Shown here piece after piece: positions 1 to 6,338 of a DNA stretch of 7,665 bases. This stretch comes from Methylacidiphilum caldifontis. Lineage in GTDB: Bacteria > Verrucomicrobiota > Verrucomicrobiia > Methylacidiphilales > CAMAQI01. Position 1 is the first letter of the stretch. Each line of letters begins with the position of its first letter. The stretch covers positions 1 to 7,665 of the forward strand of contig CAMAQI010000109.1 in the NCBI GenBank assembly GCA_945860255.1, in the 5' to 3' direction. The position numbers and the translations under genes were made by a program. The notes beneath the pieces are model-generated. The model did no database searches. It was not told where the DNA came from and saw only the letters and a list, made by a program, of their open reading frames with translations.

Positions 1-267
1 GACGATCTCCGTTGAAATCTCAACCTCCTGAGGGGGATTTAAATGGGTACCGCTCTTCTCTACCGTAGGAAACCGCATGCTTTGAACAATAAAGAGCCCA
101 TGCTCTTGCGCGCTCATCCCTTTCCACAGAACAAAGTCTTGGACGCAAAAAATCGCGACCAGATGAAGTAAAAAGGCAGAGAGCCAAACCCATCCAATCG
201 GCTCTCCCCAGAGACGCCTCCAATTCGATCGTATTCGATCAATTGGACTCGTTCGTCGTCGACTCAT
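1..267 (-). CDS. Membrane-anchored protein of unknown function, C-terminus beyond window
   Basis: The frame opens with ATG at 267 and stays open for 89 codons to the window edge, so the gene is partial. The ATG overlaps the stop of the preceding gene in a 4-nt ATGA, which indicates translational coupling and fixes the start. The N-terminus is Arg-rich (residues 3-19). One hydrophobic segment follows at about residues 25-42, containing Trp26, Trp28 and the run SAFLLHLVAIF. A soluble part rich in Pro and Glu begins near residue 50. This is the layout of a bitopic protein with a short positively charged cytoplasmic tail and an exported domain. The SAFLLHL-type anchor is reminiscent of TonB-like proteins, but the diagnostic C-terminal domain is not in the window, so no function is claimed. 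A different frame on the same strand (20-223) is also open but has no coupling to the upstream gene. Confidence 0.72.
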   Translation of the reverse strand, partial: MSRRRTSPIDRIRSNWRRLWGEPIGWVWLSAFLLHLVAIFCVQDFVLWKGMSAQEHGLFIVQSMRFPTVEKSGTHLNPPQEVEISTEIV

Positions 268-626
268 GCGGTTTTATTTGGCTTCTTCTGATCAATTAAC
301 TCCCAGAAGGCCGGGTTTTTCTGTAACTCTTCATCCTCCACAGTCGGTAAATTCGACCGAAAAAGAAAATCTTTCAAAGAATTCTTGTTGATAATTCGGT
401 GAATTTTGACCCCCTCTCCGGTTTTCTCAAAATAGATTCGATACTCTTTGGTTCGAAACCGGTAAAGCTCCTGTCCCTCACGGGTCAGTCGCCCAAATCG
501 ATCCGGATCCAATTGATCCAGATTTTGAACTAAACTTTGGAACTCGCTCACAATTTCGAGCTGCGTCAGCTTCGGAAGTACGGTGAGATCAGATGAGCTC
601 GCTTCATTAAATACGACTTGTATCAC
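264..626 (-). CDS. RelE/ParE-fold small protein (toxin-like), no antitoxin adjacent
   Basis: This 120-residue protein starts with GTG at 626, overlapping the stop of the muramidase gene (GTGA). An AAGGA sequence lies just upstream within the end of that gene. Residues 1-80 have the RelE/ParE pattern: an initial beta-strand (IQVVFNEAS), helices at about 17-37, then FGRLTREGQELYRFRTKEYR (residues 44-63) followed by IYFE and a VKIHRI strand. The FGRL...G..LYRFR..EYRIYFE core is typical of the ParE/RelE superfamily, whose members are mRNA interferases or gyrase inhibitors neutralised by a cognate antitoxin. The C-terminal 35 residues (about 86-120) are an acidic then Lys-rich extension beyond the usual fold. 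No antitoxin gene flanks it: the neighbours are a cell-wall enzyme and a membrane protein in the same operon. It may therefore be a domesticated, non-toxin member. The fold assignment is fairly secure and the activity is not. Confidence 0.68.
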   Translation of the reverse strand: MIQVVFNEASSSDLTVLPKLTQLEIVSEFQSLVQNLDQLDPDRFGRLTREGQELYRFRTKEYRIYFEKTGEGVKIHRIINKNSLKDFLFRSNLPTVEDEELQKNPAFWELIDQKKPNKTA

Positions 627-1963
627 GGTTTTTCCTTTTTCTGGGGCTTCGTCGGAATCTGAATTTTACTCACAGGATTCGAGAGACTCCTCTCCGTTCC
701 TGTCGTTGGAAGGGAGGATGCGATGGGAAGCGGATAAATCAAATATTTTTTACGAAGCTCCCGAAAGGCCTGCAAGGAGGGTTCCCATGTTGCGATAATC
801 CCCTGAGCACTCCCTCCCTTCGTAAAATGATTTCGAAGAGCGTCCCCCCCACAGACTTTATCATAAAGCGAAATCTTATCGGCGACAATCCCTTGGTAAA
901 TCGTCGGTCCAAATCGAGTCCGAATCTCTTGCATTAAGTTCATTGAAATCTGCATCAAGTTTGCCTTCGAAAAATCCCAGAAATGCATCTGAACTCCCTG
1001 ACACATCTGCCCTTTTAAACTACCGTAAAACGGCTTATAAAAAGCGGGACGAAAAGTGACCCCCGCAAGCCCTTTCCCATTCAATCGATCGGCCCATTCA
1101 AAGGCATTAAAAGAGGGATGCCCAATCAACATAAATGGCTGCGTATAACCGACTCCGGTACTCACTAAAGCGAGTTCTCCAATCAGTCCCGTAATCACAT
1201 AATGAAAACAGCTTTCCGCCATTGGAATATGCGGTGAGGTCGGAACCCAAACCAGTCCTGTATCCGGCCAGACCATCTCCCGATTCCATCCTCCCATCGG
1301 AACGATCACAAGCTTCGGCGCTTTTGTAATCCACTTCTCCTTAACGATCATCTGCGCCAGTTCCCCCGGAGTCAGTCCATAAACGTAAGGAATATTCCAC
1401 TGCCCCACAAACGAACGAAAGGCAGGATCCAGCGGCATCCCCTCAACGCGATTTCCCCCTAATGGATTCGGACGATCCAAAACATAAAAGGCCACTCCTG
1501 CCTCCCCCGCCGCCTCCATCGCTAATCCCATCGTACTAATATAGGTGTAACTCCGACAGCCAATATCTTGCAAATCGTAAAGCAGCACATCGATCCCCTT
1601 CATCATTGCCGCGGTCGGTTTACGGGTCGCTCCATGCAGTGAATAAACCGGTAGCCCTGTAAGAACATCTTTCGTGTCACTGACCGCATCTCCCGCTAAT
1701 TCTGCGCCATAAAGGCCATGTTCCGGAGAATAAAGAGCCACTAAATTGACCTCCTTGGCATTTCTCAGAATATCGATCGTACTAACCCCACGCGAATTAA
1801 CCCCGGTTTGATTCGTTAACAAACCGATTCTCTTTCCCTCCAATCCCTTAAACTTAAATTTAACCAACGTATCAATCCCCAACTCCACAACAGGTGTTGC
1901 GGAAAGGGGAACCAAAAAACAAAGAAGAAATAAAAGCCACTTGCGAAATTGCGTATTTGTCAT
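623..1963 (-). CDS. namZ: Secreted exo-beta-N-acetylmuramidase NamZ (DUF1343, GH171)
   Basis: This 446-residue protein belongs to the DUF1343/YbbC family. Characterised members release N-acetylmuramic acid from the non-reducing end of peptidoglycan fragments. Residues 1-23 form a signal peptide: basic QFRK, a hydrophobic core, and a cleavage region around SATP. The mature part carries the family motifs in order: GLLTNQTG (47-54), SPEHG (79-83, whose Glu is the likely catalytic acid), LYDLQDIG (128-135) with SYTYISTM (138-145), DRPNPLGG (163-170), and PTSPHIP (241-247). The family's smaller C-terminal domain follows to about residue 412. The last 30-35 residues are a Ser/Pro/Lys-rich tail that looks disordered. 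The ATG at 1963 is preferred because it begins the signal peptide, although no good Shine-Dalgarno sequence precedes it. It heads an operon with the two overlapping downstream genes and is divergent from the M50 protease gene. Confidence 0.93.
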   Translation of the reverse strand: MTNTQFRKWLLFLLCFLVPLSATPVVELGIDTLVKFKFKGLEGKRIGLLTNQTGVNSRGVSTIDILRNAKEVNLVALYSPEHGLYGAELAGDAVSDTKDVLTGLPVYSLHGATRKPTAAMMKGIDVLLYDLQDIGCRSYTYISTMGLAMEAAGEAGVAFYVLDRPNPLGGNRVEGMPLDPAFRSFVGQWNIPYVYGLTPGELAQMIVKEKWITKAPKLVIVPMGGWNREMVWPDTGLVWVPTSPHIPMAESCFHYVITGLIGELALVSTGVGYTQPFMLIGHPSFNAFEWADRLNGKGLAGVTFRPAFYKPFYGSLKGQMCQGVQMHFWDFSKANLMQISMNLMQEIRTRFGPTIYQGIVADKISLYDKVCGGDALRNHFTKGGSAQGIIATWEPSLQAFRELRKKYLIYPLPIASSLPTTGTERSLSNPVSKIQIPTKPQKKEKP

Positions 1964-2012
1964 AAATAGGTAACAACACTTTGTCAGCGGAACTGCTCAA
2001 GGTCAAACCTCT
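1964..2012. promoter_or_regulatory. Divergent intergenic region between namZ and the M50 gene
   Basis: Only 49 bp separate the two divergent start codons, so both promoters must lie here or inside the coding regions. On the minus strand there is a TTGACC box (plus positions 1999-2004) followed, after a 17-base spacer, by a poor -10 match (CAAAGT). No convincing -10 is seen for the plus direction. The M50 gene is preceded by AAGG at 1999-2002, about 10 nt from its ATG, as a modest Shine-Dalgarno sequence. The placement as a shared regulatory region follows from gene orientation, and the box assignments are weak. Confidence 0.35.
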
Positions 2013-2627
2013 ATGCTCGAAAAACTACCTTATCTTTTAATGCTCTTCCCGATCATTACCCTCCATGAATATGCCCACGCCTGGATGGCTCATCGCTGTG
2101 GCGATGACACCGCCAAGGATCAAGGCCGCTTGAATCTCAATCCAATCTCTCATATCGATCTTTTCGGTTCTGTCATCTTGCCAATCATGAACTTGAGCTT
2201 TGGCGGAACTCCCCTCGGATTTGGAAAAACAGTCCCCGTCGATCGCTATCAATTTCAACATCCCCGACGCGATGATCTCCTCGTTGCGCTCGCCGGTCCC
2301 GCCGCCAATCTTCTGCTCGCATTTACGGTGCTTTTAGTTGCCACGGTAGCCCTTCCGGTAGGACACGAACTGCTTCTCCTGGCTGAAAAATTTGCCCAAT
2401 TTTCGATCTTCCTCGGATTCTTTAATCTCCTCCCTTTTCCTCCGATGGATGGATGGACGCTCTGCAAAACAATTTTTAAACTCCCCGACTCCTTAGAACA
2501 ACGGGTCGGACCGTGGTGGATTCTGATCATCCTCGTCTGCATTAATCTCCCTCCCCTTCAATTTGCACTCCAACTATCGACCCATCTCATTCTTTCCATG
2601 ATGCGAGGACTCCTCTCCTTCATTTAA
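2013..2627 (+). CDS. Site-2 protease family (peptidase M50) integral membrane protein
   Basis: This 204-residue protein is of the short M50 type, zinc metalloproteases that cut within the membrane. The zinc-binding HExxH appears as HEYAH at residues 18-22 in the first transmembrane helix. Next come the family segment LNPISHIDLFGSVILP (42-57), the GFGKTVPV loop (69-76), and ALAGPAAN (92-99) opening another transmembrane helix at about 94-113. The third metal ligand lies in NLLPFPPMDG (138-147), with Asp146. A hydrophobic helix at about 168-182 and an amphipathic C-terminus complete it. All expected metal ligands are present, so it should be active. The length is normal for this subfamily, which lacks PDZ domains and has mostly unknown substrates. 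It is followed after 3 nt by the AmpC-like gene, so the two are probably co-transcribed. Trp148 stands where related proteins usually carry a small residue after the DG. Confidence 0.93.
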   Translation: MLEKLPYLLMLFPIITLHEYAHAWMAHRCGDDTAKDQGRLNLNPISHIDLFGSVILPIMNLSFGGTPLGFGKTVPVDRYQFQHPRRDDLLVALAGPAANLLLAFTVLLVATVALPVGHELLLLAEKFAQFSIFLGFFNLLPFPPMDGWTLCKTIFKLPDSLEQRVGPWWILIILVCINLPPLQFALQLSTHLILSMMRGLLSFI

Positions 2628-2630
2628 ACT

Positions 2631-3791
2631 ATGAAGAAAACTCTCTCCTTTTTGATTTATGCCCTGATCCTAGGGGGTAGCGTTTTTACGCTCTTTTACA
2701 TGTTTCGCGTACAGATCGATCAAAAACAGGAGATGCAGACCGCCTCCCAACTCAATGAGGCCTTCAAGACCATTTCAAAAATCGCTATTCAAAAAATTGA
2801 ATCGGAAGATCTCCTCCCCCTCTACACCGTTTTCCATCAAAACGGAAAAAATCCAGGCCTGGCGATCGGAATCACTTATGGAGTGAACACCTTCCCCTTC
2901 TACTTCGGAATCGCCAACGAAAAAGGTCAAAAAATCGATGGAAACACACTTTTTGAAATCGGTGCCGTCACCCAAACCTTTACCGGACTTTGGCTCGCCC
3001 GCATGATCGATCAACAACAGATCCCTCCAGATCCTCTTCTCCATCAAATCCTCGGATCCTCCACCCCTTTAAATCTGAAATCGATCCGACTCATCGACCT
3101 CGCCACCCACACCGCTGGGTTCCCAAAAATGCCTCTTAATTTTCCCGCCGAGGTGAAAGGAGAAAATCCGTTCGAGCATTATTCCAGTGACTCCCTCTGG
3201 ACCTCTCTTTCAGCAATCCAACCGGATAAAATCGGATTGTATCAATACTCAAACTACGGCTTTGCCGCTCTCGGAGAGTCACTCTCTCGCTTTCGTGGCC
3301 GCCCTTATTCCACGCTTCTTCGTTCCGAGATCCTCAATCCCCTCGGCCTTCAATCGATTTTCTTTGGCAGTGAAGGCTCCCCTACCTCCCCCTATCTGAT
3401 CGCTCAGCCCTATCGCAATGGAAAGCCGACCTTCCGACTCCCTCTCTACGCTTTTAATGCCGCAGGGGGACTCTGCAGCACTCTCCCCGATCTCCTAAAA
3501 TATATGAATGCCATGACCTATCCCGATCGTACTCCTTTTCCGAAAGCAACTCAGCTCACCTTAAAATCTTCGAGCAAACAGAAAGAGGGATTAGAACTCG
3601 GACTCGGTTGGTACAAAAGTCAGCATCGCTTTGGAACGATCATTTGGAAAAATGGCGGGGCCGGAGGATTTCGCTCCTTTGTCGGATTCTGGGAAGATCT
3701 TCCCTTAAGCGTCACCCTTCTCTCCAACTCCGATGATGAAATGATCGACCTGATCGGAATGCGACTTTTGGAATCCCTCCGAAAGCTCTGA
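2631..3791 (+). CDS. AmpC/class C beta-lactamase-fold protein lacking the SxxK nucleophile (probable pseudoenzyme)
   Basis: This is a 386-residue protein of the PF00144 serine hydrolase fold. Residues 5-25 form an uncleaved-looking membrane anchor, and the rest should face the periplasm. The sequence around the active site follows AmpC closely: LFEIGAVTQTFTG (108-119) aligns with the AmpC segment whose SxxK supplies nucleophile and base. Here Ser is Ala112 (GCC, 2964-2966) and Lys is Gln115 (CAA, 2973-2975). The second motif Tyr-Ser-Asn (206-208) and the third, Lys-Asn-Gly (340-342) followed by GAGGF, are kept, as is the THTAGFP turn (159-165). The reading frame is intact and full length, so the loss looks selected or tolerated rather than the result of decay. 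It probably no longer acylates, and may bind peptidoglycan or another ligand. It lies 3 nt after the M50 gene and near namZ, which suggests a cell-envelope role. The family call is secure and the inactivity is inferred. Confidence 0.9.
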   Translation: MKKTLSFLIYALILGGSVFTLFYMFRVQIDQKQEMQTASQLNEAFKTISKIAIQKIESEDLLPLYTVFHQNGKNPGLAIGITYGVNTFPFYFGIANEKGQKIDGNTLFEIGAVTQTFTGLWLARMIDQQQIPPDPLLHQILGSSTPLNLKSIRLIDLATHTAGFPKMPLNFPAEVKGENPFEHYSSDSLWTSLSAIQPDKIGLYQYSNYGFAALGESLSRFRGRPYSTLLRSEILNPLGLQSIFFGSEGSPTSPYLIAQPYRNGKPTFRLPLYAFNAAGGLCSTLPDLLKYMNAMTYPDRTPFPKATQLTLKSSSKQKEGLELGLGWYKSQHRFGTIIWKNGGAGGFRSFVGFWEDLPLSVTLLSNSDDEMIDLIGMRLLESLRKL

Positions 3792-3852
3792 TCTCCTCTA
3801 TATTCATCCCGCTAAAAAAAAAAGATCGCAAATCGACGGTTATTGGAGATCG

Positions 3853-3875
3853 TTTCTAACGCAATGCATTAGAAA
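3853..3875. terminator. AT-rich palindrome between convergent genes, possible bidirectional terminator
   Basis: TTTCTAA (3853-3859) and TTAGAAA (3869-3875) are perfect inverted arms. Inside them GCA pairs with TGC, so the 23-nt site is palindromic except for one mismatched pair. It sits in the 143-bp gap between the convergent AmpC-like gene and ldhA. No U-tract follows directly on either strand. The T10 run on the minus strand (A10 on plus, 3814-3823) is about 30 nt downstream for ldhA transcripts. It could instead be an operator-like site. The fold is seen and the role is guessed from position. Confidence 0.3.
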
Positions 3876-3934
3876 ATGAGTTTTATAACTCCTTGTTGAT
3901 GAAATAGAGTTGTGAAGATCCCTTTCCTGAGAGA

Positions 3935-4936
3935 TCACTGTATTTTTAGATTTACTCTATTTTGGGAAAAACCGTTATCTTCAAAATCGCTCACATTCAA
4001 TAGCGTAGTCCTCGCAATATTTTGAAGGGCTTGCTCAGTAAAAAAAGCCTGATGGCCTGTAATTAAAACATTGGGAAAGGTCATCAGTCTTGCAAATAAA
4101 TCATCTTGGAGCACTTCATCGGAATGATCCTCAAAAAAGAGTTCCGATTCCTCTTCATAAACATCCAGACCTAAATAGCCGATCTTTCCCGATTTTAAAC
4201 CGTCGATCACCGCCCCAGTGTCGACGAGCCCCCCGCGACTGGTATTAATGAGCATGACCCCCTTTTTCATTCTTTGAACTGCCTTTAAATCAATCAAATG
4301 TCGCGTTTGGGGAATCAGAGGACAATGGAGACTAATCAACGAGGCCTGATCAAATAGCCTCTCCAAAGAAACATACTCGATCCCCAGCGCCAGCGCTTCA
4401 GGATTCGGATGAGGATCGAAAGCGAGGAGCTGACATTGAAATCCCCTCATGATCTCCGCAAAACAGAGACCGATCTTTCCGGTTCCGACAATTCCGACCG
4501 TCATTCCGTGAAGATCAAACCCCAGCAGGCCTTCTAAAGAAAAATTTCCTTCACGAATGCGATTGTGAGCCCGATGCGTTTTACGATTCAGAGTCAAAAT
4601 CAAGGCTAAAGCATGCTCCGCCACGGCATAAGGAGAATAAGCCGGAACACGAACGACTGAAATCTTAAATTCCTCTGCCGCCTTGAGATCGACCTGATTA
4701 AACCCCGCACATCGAAGCGCTACCAAGCGAACTCCGTAACCTGCAAGTCGCTCCAATAAAGGCCGATCCAAAGCGTCGTTCACAAAAGTACAAATCGCCG
4801 AAAAACCTCTGGCCAGTTCAGCGGTCTGAACGGTTAATTTCGATTCGAAATAAATTAACTCATGTTTAAACTGCTCGTTCGCTCGATTAAAAAACTCGAT
4901 GTCATACGATTTCGCATTAAAGAACGCTATTTTCAT
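3935..4936 (-). CDS. ldhA: Fermentative D-lactate dehydrogenase (D-2-hydroxyacid dehydrogenase family)
   Basis: This 333-residue cytoplasmic enzyme reduces pyruvate to D-lactate with NADH. It is close to E. coli LdhA along its length: RCAGFN (75-80), VRVPAYSPYAVAEHA (95-109), and NFSLEGLLGF (131-140). The Rossmann nucleotide motif GTGKIG is at 151-156, and the NAD-selecting acid is Asp174 in AFDP. The catalytic set is intact: Arg234 in NTSRGG, Glu263 in DVYEEE, and His295 in TGHQAF, each one residue from the E. coli numbering. Start and length match the family. The ribosome binding site is poor (GTGAAGTGAG just before ATG). The gene is convergent with the AmpC-like gene and lies downstream of the AraC regulator on the same strand. 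The 412-bp gap with a palindromic repeat makes co-transcription with the regulator unlikely. Confidence 0.94.
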   Translation of the reverse strand: MKIAFFNAKSYDIEFFNRANEQFKHELIYFESKLTVQTAELARGFSAICTFVNDALDRPLLERLAGYGVRLVALRCAGFNQVDLKAAEEFKISVVRVPAYSPYAVAEHALALILTLNRKTHRAHNRIREGNFSLEGLLGFDLHGMTVGIVGTGKIGLCFAEIMRGFQCQLLAFDPHPNPEALALGIEYVSLERLFDQASLISLHCPLIPQTRHLIDLKAVQRMKKGVMLINTSRGGLVDTGAVIDGLKSGKIGYLGLDVYEEESELFFEDHSDEVLQDDLFARLMTFPNVLITGHQAFFTEQALQNIARTTLLNVSDFEDNGFSQNRVNLKIQ

Positions 4937-5082
4937 CTCACTTCACAATAACTCATTTCCCAAAGAGACAAACATAAAAAACCGTTGGATTGATTCCTCC
5001 TTTTATTAATCTCGAATCCCATTTTAACCGTTTTTCTAAATCCTAACGCAATATCATTCCAATTTCCTGCTTCTCTGCCTTC
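4937..5082 (-). promoter_or_regulatory. ldhA leader: orphan strong Shine-Dalgarno, 10-codon mini-ORF, candidate promoter
   Basis: Reading the minus strand toward ldhA, a candidate -10 TAAAAT lies at 5026-5021. A poor -35 (TTGCGT, 5051-5046) stands 19 bases upstream of it. Then comes AAAAGGAGG (5004-4996), an excellent Shine-Dalgarno match. No ATG, GTG or TTG follows it within about 15 nt. The next ATG (4975) opens a 10-codon frame encoding MFVSLGNELL that stops at 4943, six bases before the ldhA ATG. This could be a coupled leader peptide, or the purine stretch may be fortuitous. The promoter boxes are weak matches. Confidence 0.3.
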
Positions 5083-5249
5083 CTAATTCTAATTTGCTCT
5101 CAAGGTGATATTAAAGAACGAGAAAAGAATGGTTTTGAACGAGGCGAGAGGAGGGAGCATATTCGATGAATACGTGACCGACGAGCAACAATGTTCAAAG
5201 ACATTCTCTTCCGTTAATAAGTATCAACTTGAGAGCAAATTAGAATAAG
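5083..5249. repeat. 167-bp long-palindrome element (MITE-like) between araC-type gene and ldhA
   Basis: The outer arms ATTCTAATTTGCTCTCAAG (5086-5104) and CTTGAGAGCAAATTAGAAT (5228-5246) are a perfect 19-bp inverted repeat. With two mismatches the match extends to 28 bp (5083-5110 and 5222-5249). Farther in, arms of about 58 nt (5083-5140 and 5193-5249) continue as an imperfect inverted repeat ending in TTTGAAC/GTTCAAA. The exact centre, 5166, is the loop of a third hairpin, TATTC-GAT-GAATA (5160-5172). Between arm and centre, 5141-5159 and 5173-5192 are not complementary and would form an internal loop. No protein is encoded. The shape fits a miniature inverted-repeat transposable element or a dispersed palindromic repeat. 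No clear target duplication is visible. If transcribed it would form a long hairpin RNA. Confidence 0.72.
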
Positions 5250-5257
5250 AGCTACTG

Positions 5258-5298
5258 TCCCCATGAAATGGGGAAATCAGTCCCGAAATAGATCGGGA
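5258..5298. other. Two tandem GC-rich hairpins downstream of the AraC-type gene
   Basis: TCCCCAT-GAA-ATGGGGA (5258-5274) and TCCCGA-AATAGA-TCGGGA (5281-5298) are perfect 7-bp and 6-bp stems separated by six bases. They lie 50-90 nt beyond the stop of the regulator gene on the minus strand and next to the 167-bp palindrome. Neither is followed by a U-tract, so intrinsic termination is doubtful, though they could block RNA 3' decay. The second resembles the CCCGAA/TTCGGG palindrome at the IS end (7527-7539), so they may be remnants of a mobile element. Confidence 0.5.
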
Positions 5299-5348
5299 TG
5301 CGAAGACTTAAAAAAAGGAATTAAAACAAAAAATATGAAATGAATCTT

Positions 5349-6242
5349 CTACCCCTCTCTCCACTTCTTCGGAGAGCTCTTCACATGTTTCGTGAATTCG
5401 ACACTCAGATGATAGGGGGAGTAATAGCCCAATCGTTCCGAAATCTCTTTAATACTCAAGGAACTATTTTGCAATAGACCCTTCACTCTCCGAATTCGAA
5501 GTTCGATCTGATATTGCTTGAGCGAAAATCCGGTCTGTTTTTTAAACTCACGTCGAAAATAGGAATAACCAACCCCTAATTCCCGAGCCAACTCCTCCAC
5601 TTGAATATTCTTCTCCACATTCTTTGCTAATAAACTCTGTGCCGCAGAGATCTTTCCCTCAATCGGTCGCCCCAATGATTTGACCTGAGCTCGGTTCTCG
5701 TTTAAGAGGGACAGAATTTGTAATCCTAAAGACCCCATTCGCAATGAAAAATGATAAGGCTTAAGCCTCAATAACTCCACTGATTCCTCAAAGAGTTCCT
5801 CAACAAGAGCGGGGGCTGAAAGAGAATGGATCGGGTGCTCCGGACGAATCAACTTCGATTGGCGAAGATGATCTAAATAAGAGCCCTTCACTTCCATCCA
5901 ATATTCCGTCCATCCCGTTGATCGATCGGGACGATACCGATGCCAAACTCCTGGAAATAAAAGGAACAGCTCCCCCTCTTTCACCATTCGTTGAGGGATT
6001 CCCTCCGATTCAAAAACCCCGGTGCCCTGTTGAATATAAATAATCTGATATTCCTGAATCACTCGCCCCTTCTCCCATAAGAAGGAATGCCCCTCCGGAT
6101 GACCGGCCAAGGGATAAGCAACCTGAGGCGAAACTCGACTAAACCCGAGTCCGCTCGCATAGAGCCCCCACCTCTTCACATTTCGATCCACTGGAAAATA
6201 TTCAAAAAAATTAAGGCGACTCACGAGAGTCATTTTATACAT
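5349..6242 (-). CDS. AraC-family transcriptional regulator with cupin-like sensor domain
   Basis: This 297-residue DNA-binding protein has an N-terminal AraC ligand-binding-like domain at about residues 20-125. It includes WGLYASGLGFSRV (25-37), AGHPEGHSF (46-54), EYQIIYIQQGTGVFES (64-79), and LFLLFPGVWHRYRP (92-105), the pattern of cupin-type sensors that often bind sugars. A linker follows. The C-terminal AraC module at about 195-295 has two helix-turn-helix units: VEELARELGVGYSYFRREFK (215-234) and SIKEISERLGYYSPYHLSVEF (263-283). The ATG at 6242 has AGGG six bases upstream (plus 6249-6252), better supported than the second Met four codons in. No sugar-utilisation gene is in the window, so the target is unknown. 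It points toward ldhA on the same strand but is separated from it by a repeat. Confidence 0.93.
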   Translation of the reverse strand: MYKMTLVSRLNFFEYFPVDRNVKRWGLYASGLGFSRVSPQVAYPLAGHPEGHSFLWEKGRVIQEYQIIYIQQGTGVFESEGIPQRMVKEGELFLLFPGVWHRYRPDRSTGWTEYWMEVKGSYLDHLRQSKLIRPEHPIHSLSAPALVEELFEESVELLRLKPYHFSLRMGSLGLQILSLLNENRAQVKSLGRPIEGKISAAQSLLAKNVEKNIQVEELARELGVGYSYFRREFKKQTGFSLKQYQIELRIRRVKGLLQNSSLSIKEISERLGYYSPYHLSVEFTKHVKSSPKKWREG

Positions 6243-6338
6243 TTTTAACCCTATTGTCTATTTCATAAACCGGTGGAGCGGAGCGGCGAGGATTATTTGA
6301 AGTGTCGTTTGATAGCGAATAAAACAGAAAAAAACTGA
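6243..6338 (-). promoter_or_regulatory. Upstream region of the AraC-type gene
   Basis: This stretch holds the Shine-Dalgarno AGGG for the regulator (plus 6249-6252) and a short GC-rich patch (about 6271-6291) made of GGAGC/GGCGAG-like units. On the minus strand, TGTTTCAG and TGTTTTAT recur about 16 bases apart around 6320-6345. That could be half-sites for an AraC protein, but the match is loose and T-rich. No strong -10/-35 pair is visible. The assignment rests mostly on position. Confidence 0.25.

Noticed and set aside
20..223. 67-codon minus-strand frame
   Set aside because: The frame starting at 267 has stop/start coupling with its upstream gene and encodes a clear membrane segment. This other frame is a shadow of it.
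583..798. Open frame on the plus strand
   Set aside because: It lies antisense to the C-terminus of NamZ and the start of the RelE-like gene, both well supported, and has no recognisable features.
3187..3399. Open frame inside the AmpC-like gene
   Set aside because: It is an out-of-frame shadow of a conserved protein with recognisable motifs.
3902..3962. Inverted arms AAATAGAGT (3902-3910) and ACTCTATTT (3954-3962) around the ldhA stop
   Set aside because: The 43-nt loop and AT-rich 9-bp arms make a functional terminator unlikely, so it was treated as probable chance.
3856..5052. The 10-mer CTAACGCAAT occurs on both sides of ldhA (3856-3865 and 5043-5052)
   Set aside because: Many 10-mer coincidences are expected in a 7.7-kb window, and the flanking bases diverge quickly.
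6271..6291. GC-rich GGAGC/GGCGAG patch as a tandem repeat
   Set aside because: The units are too short and irregular to support a repeat call.
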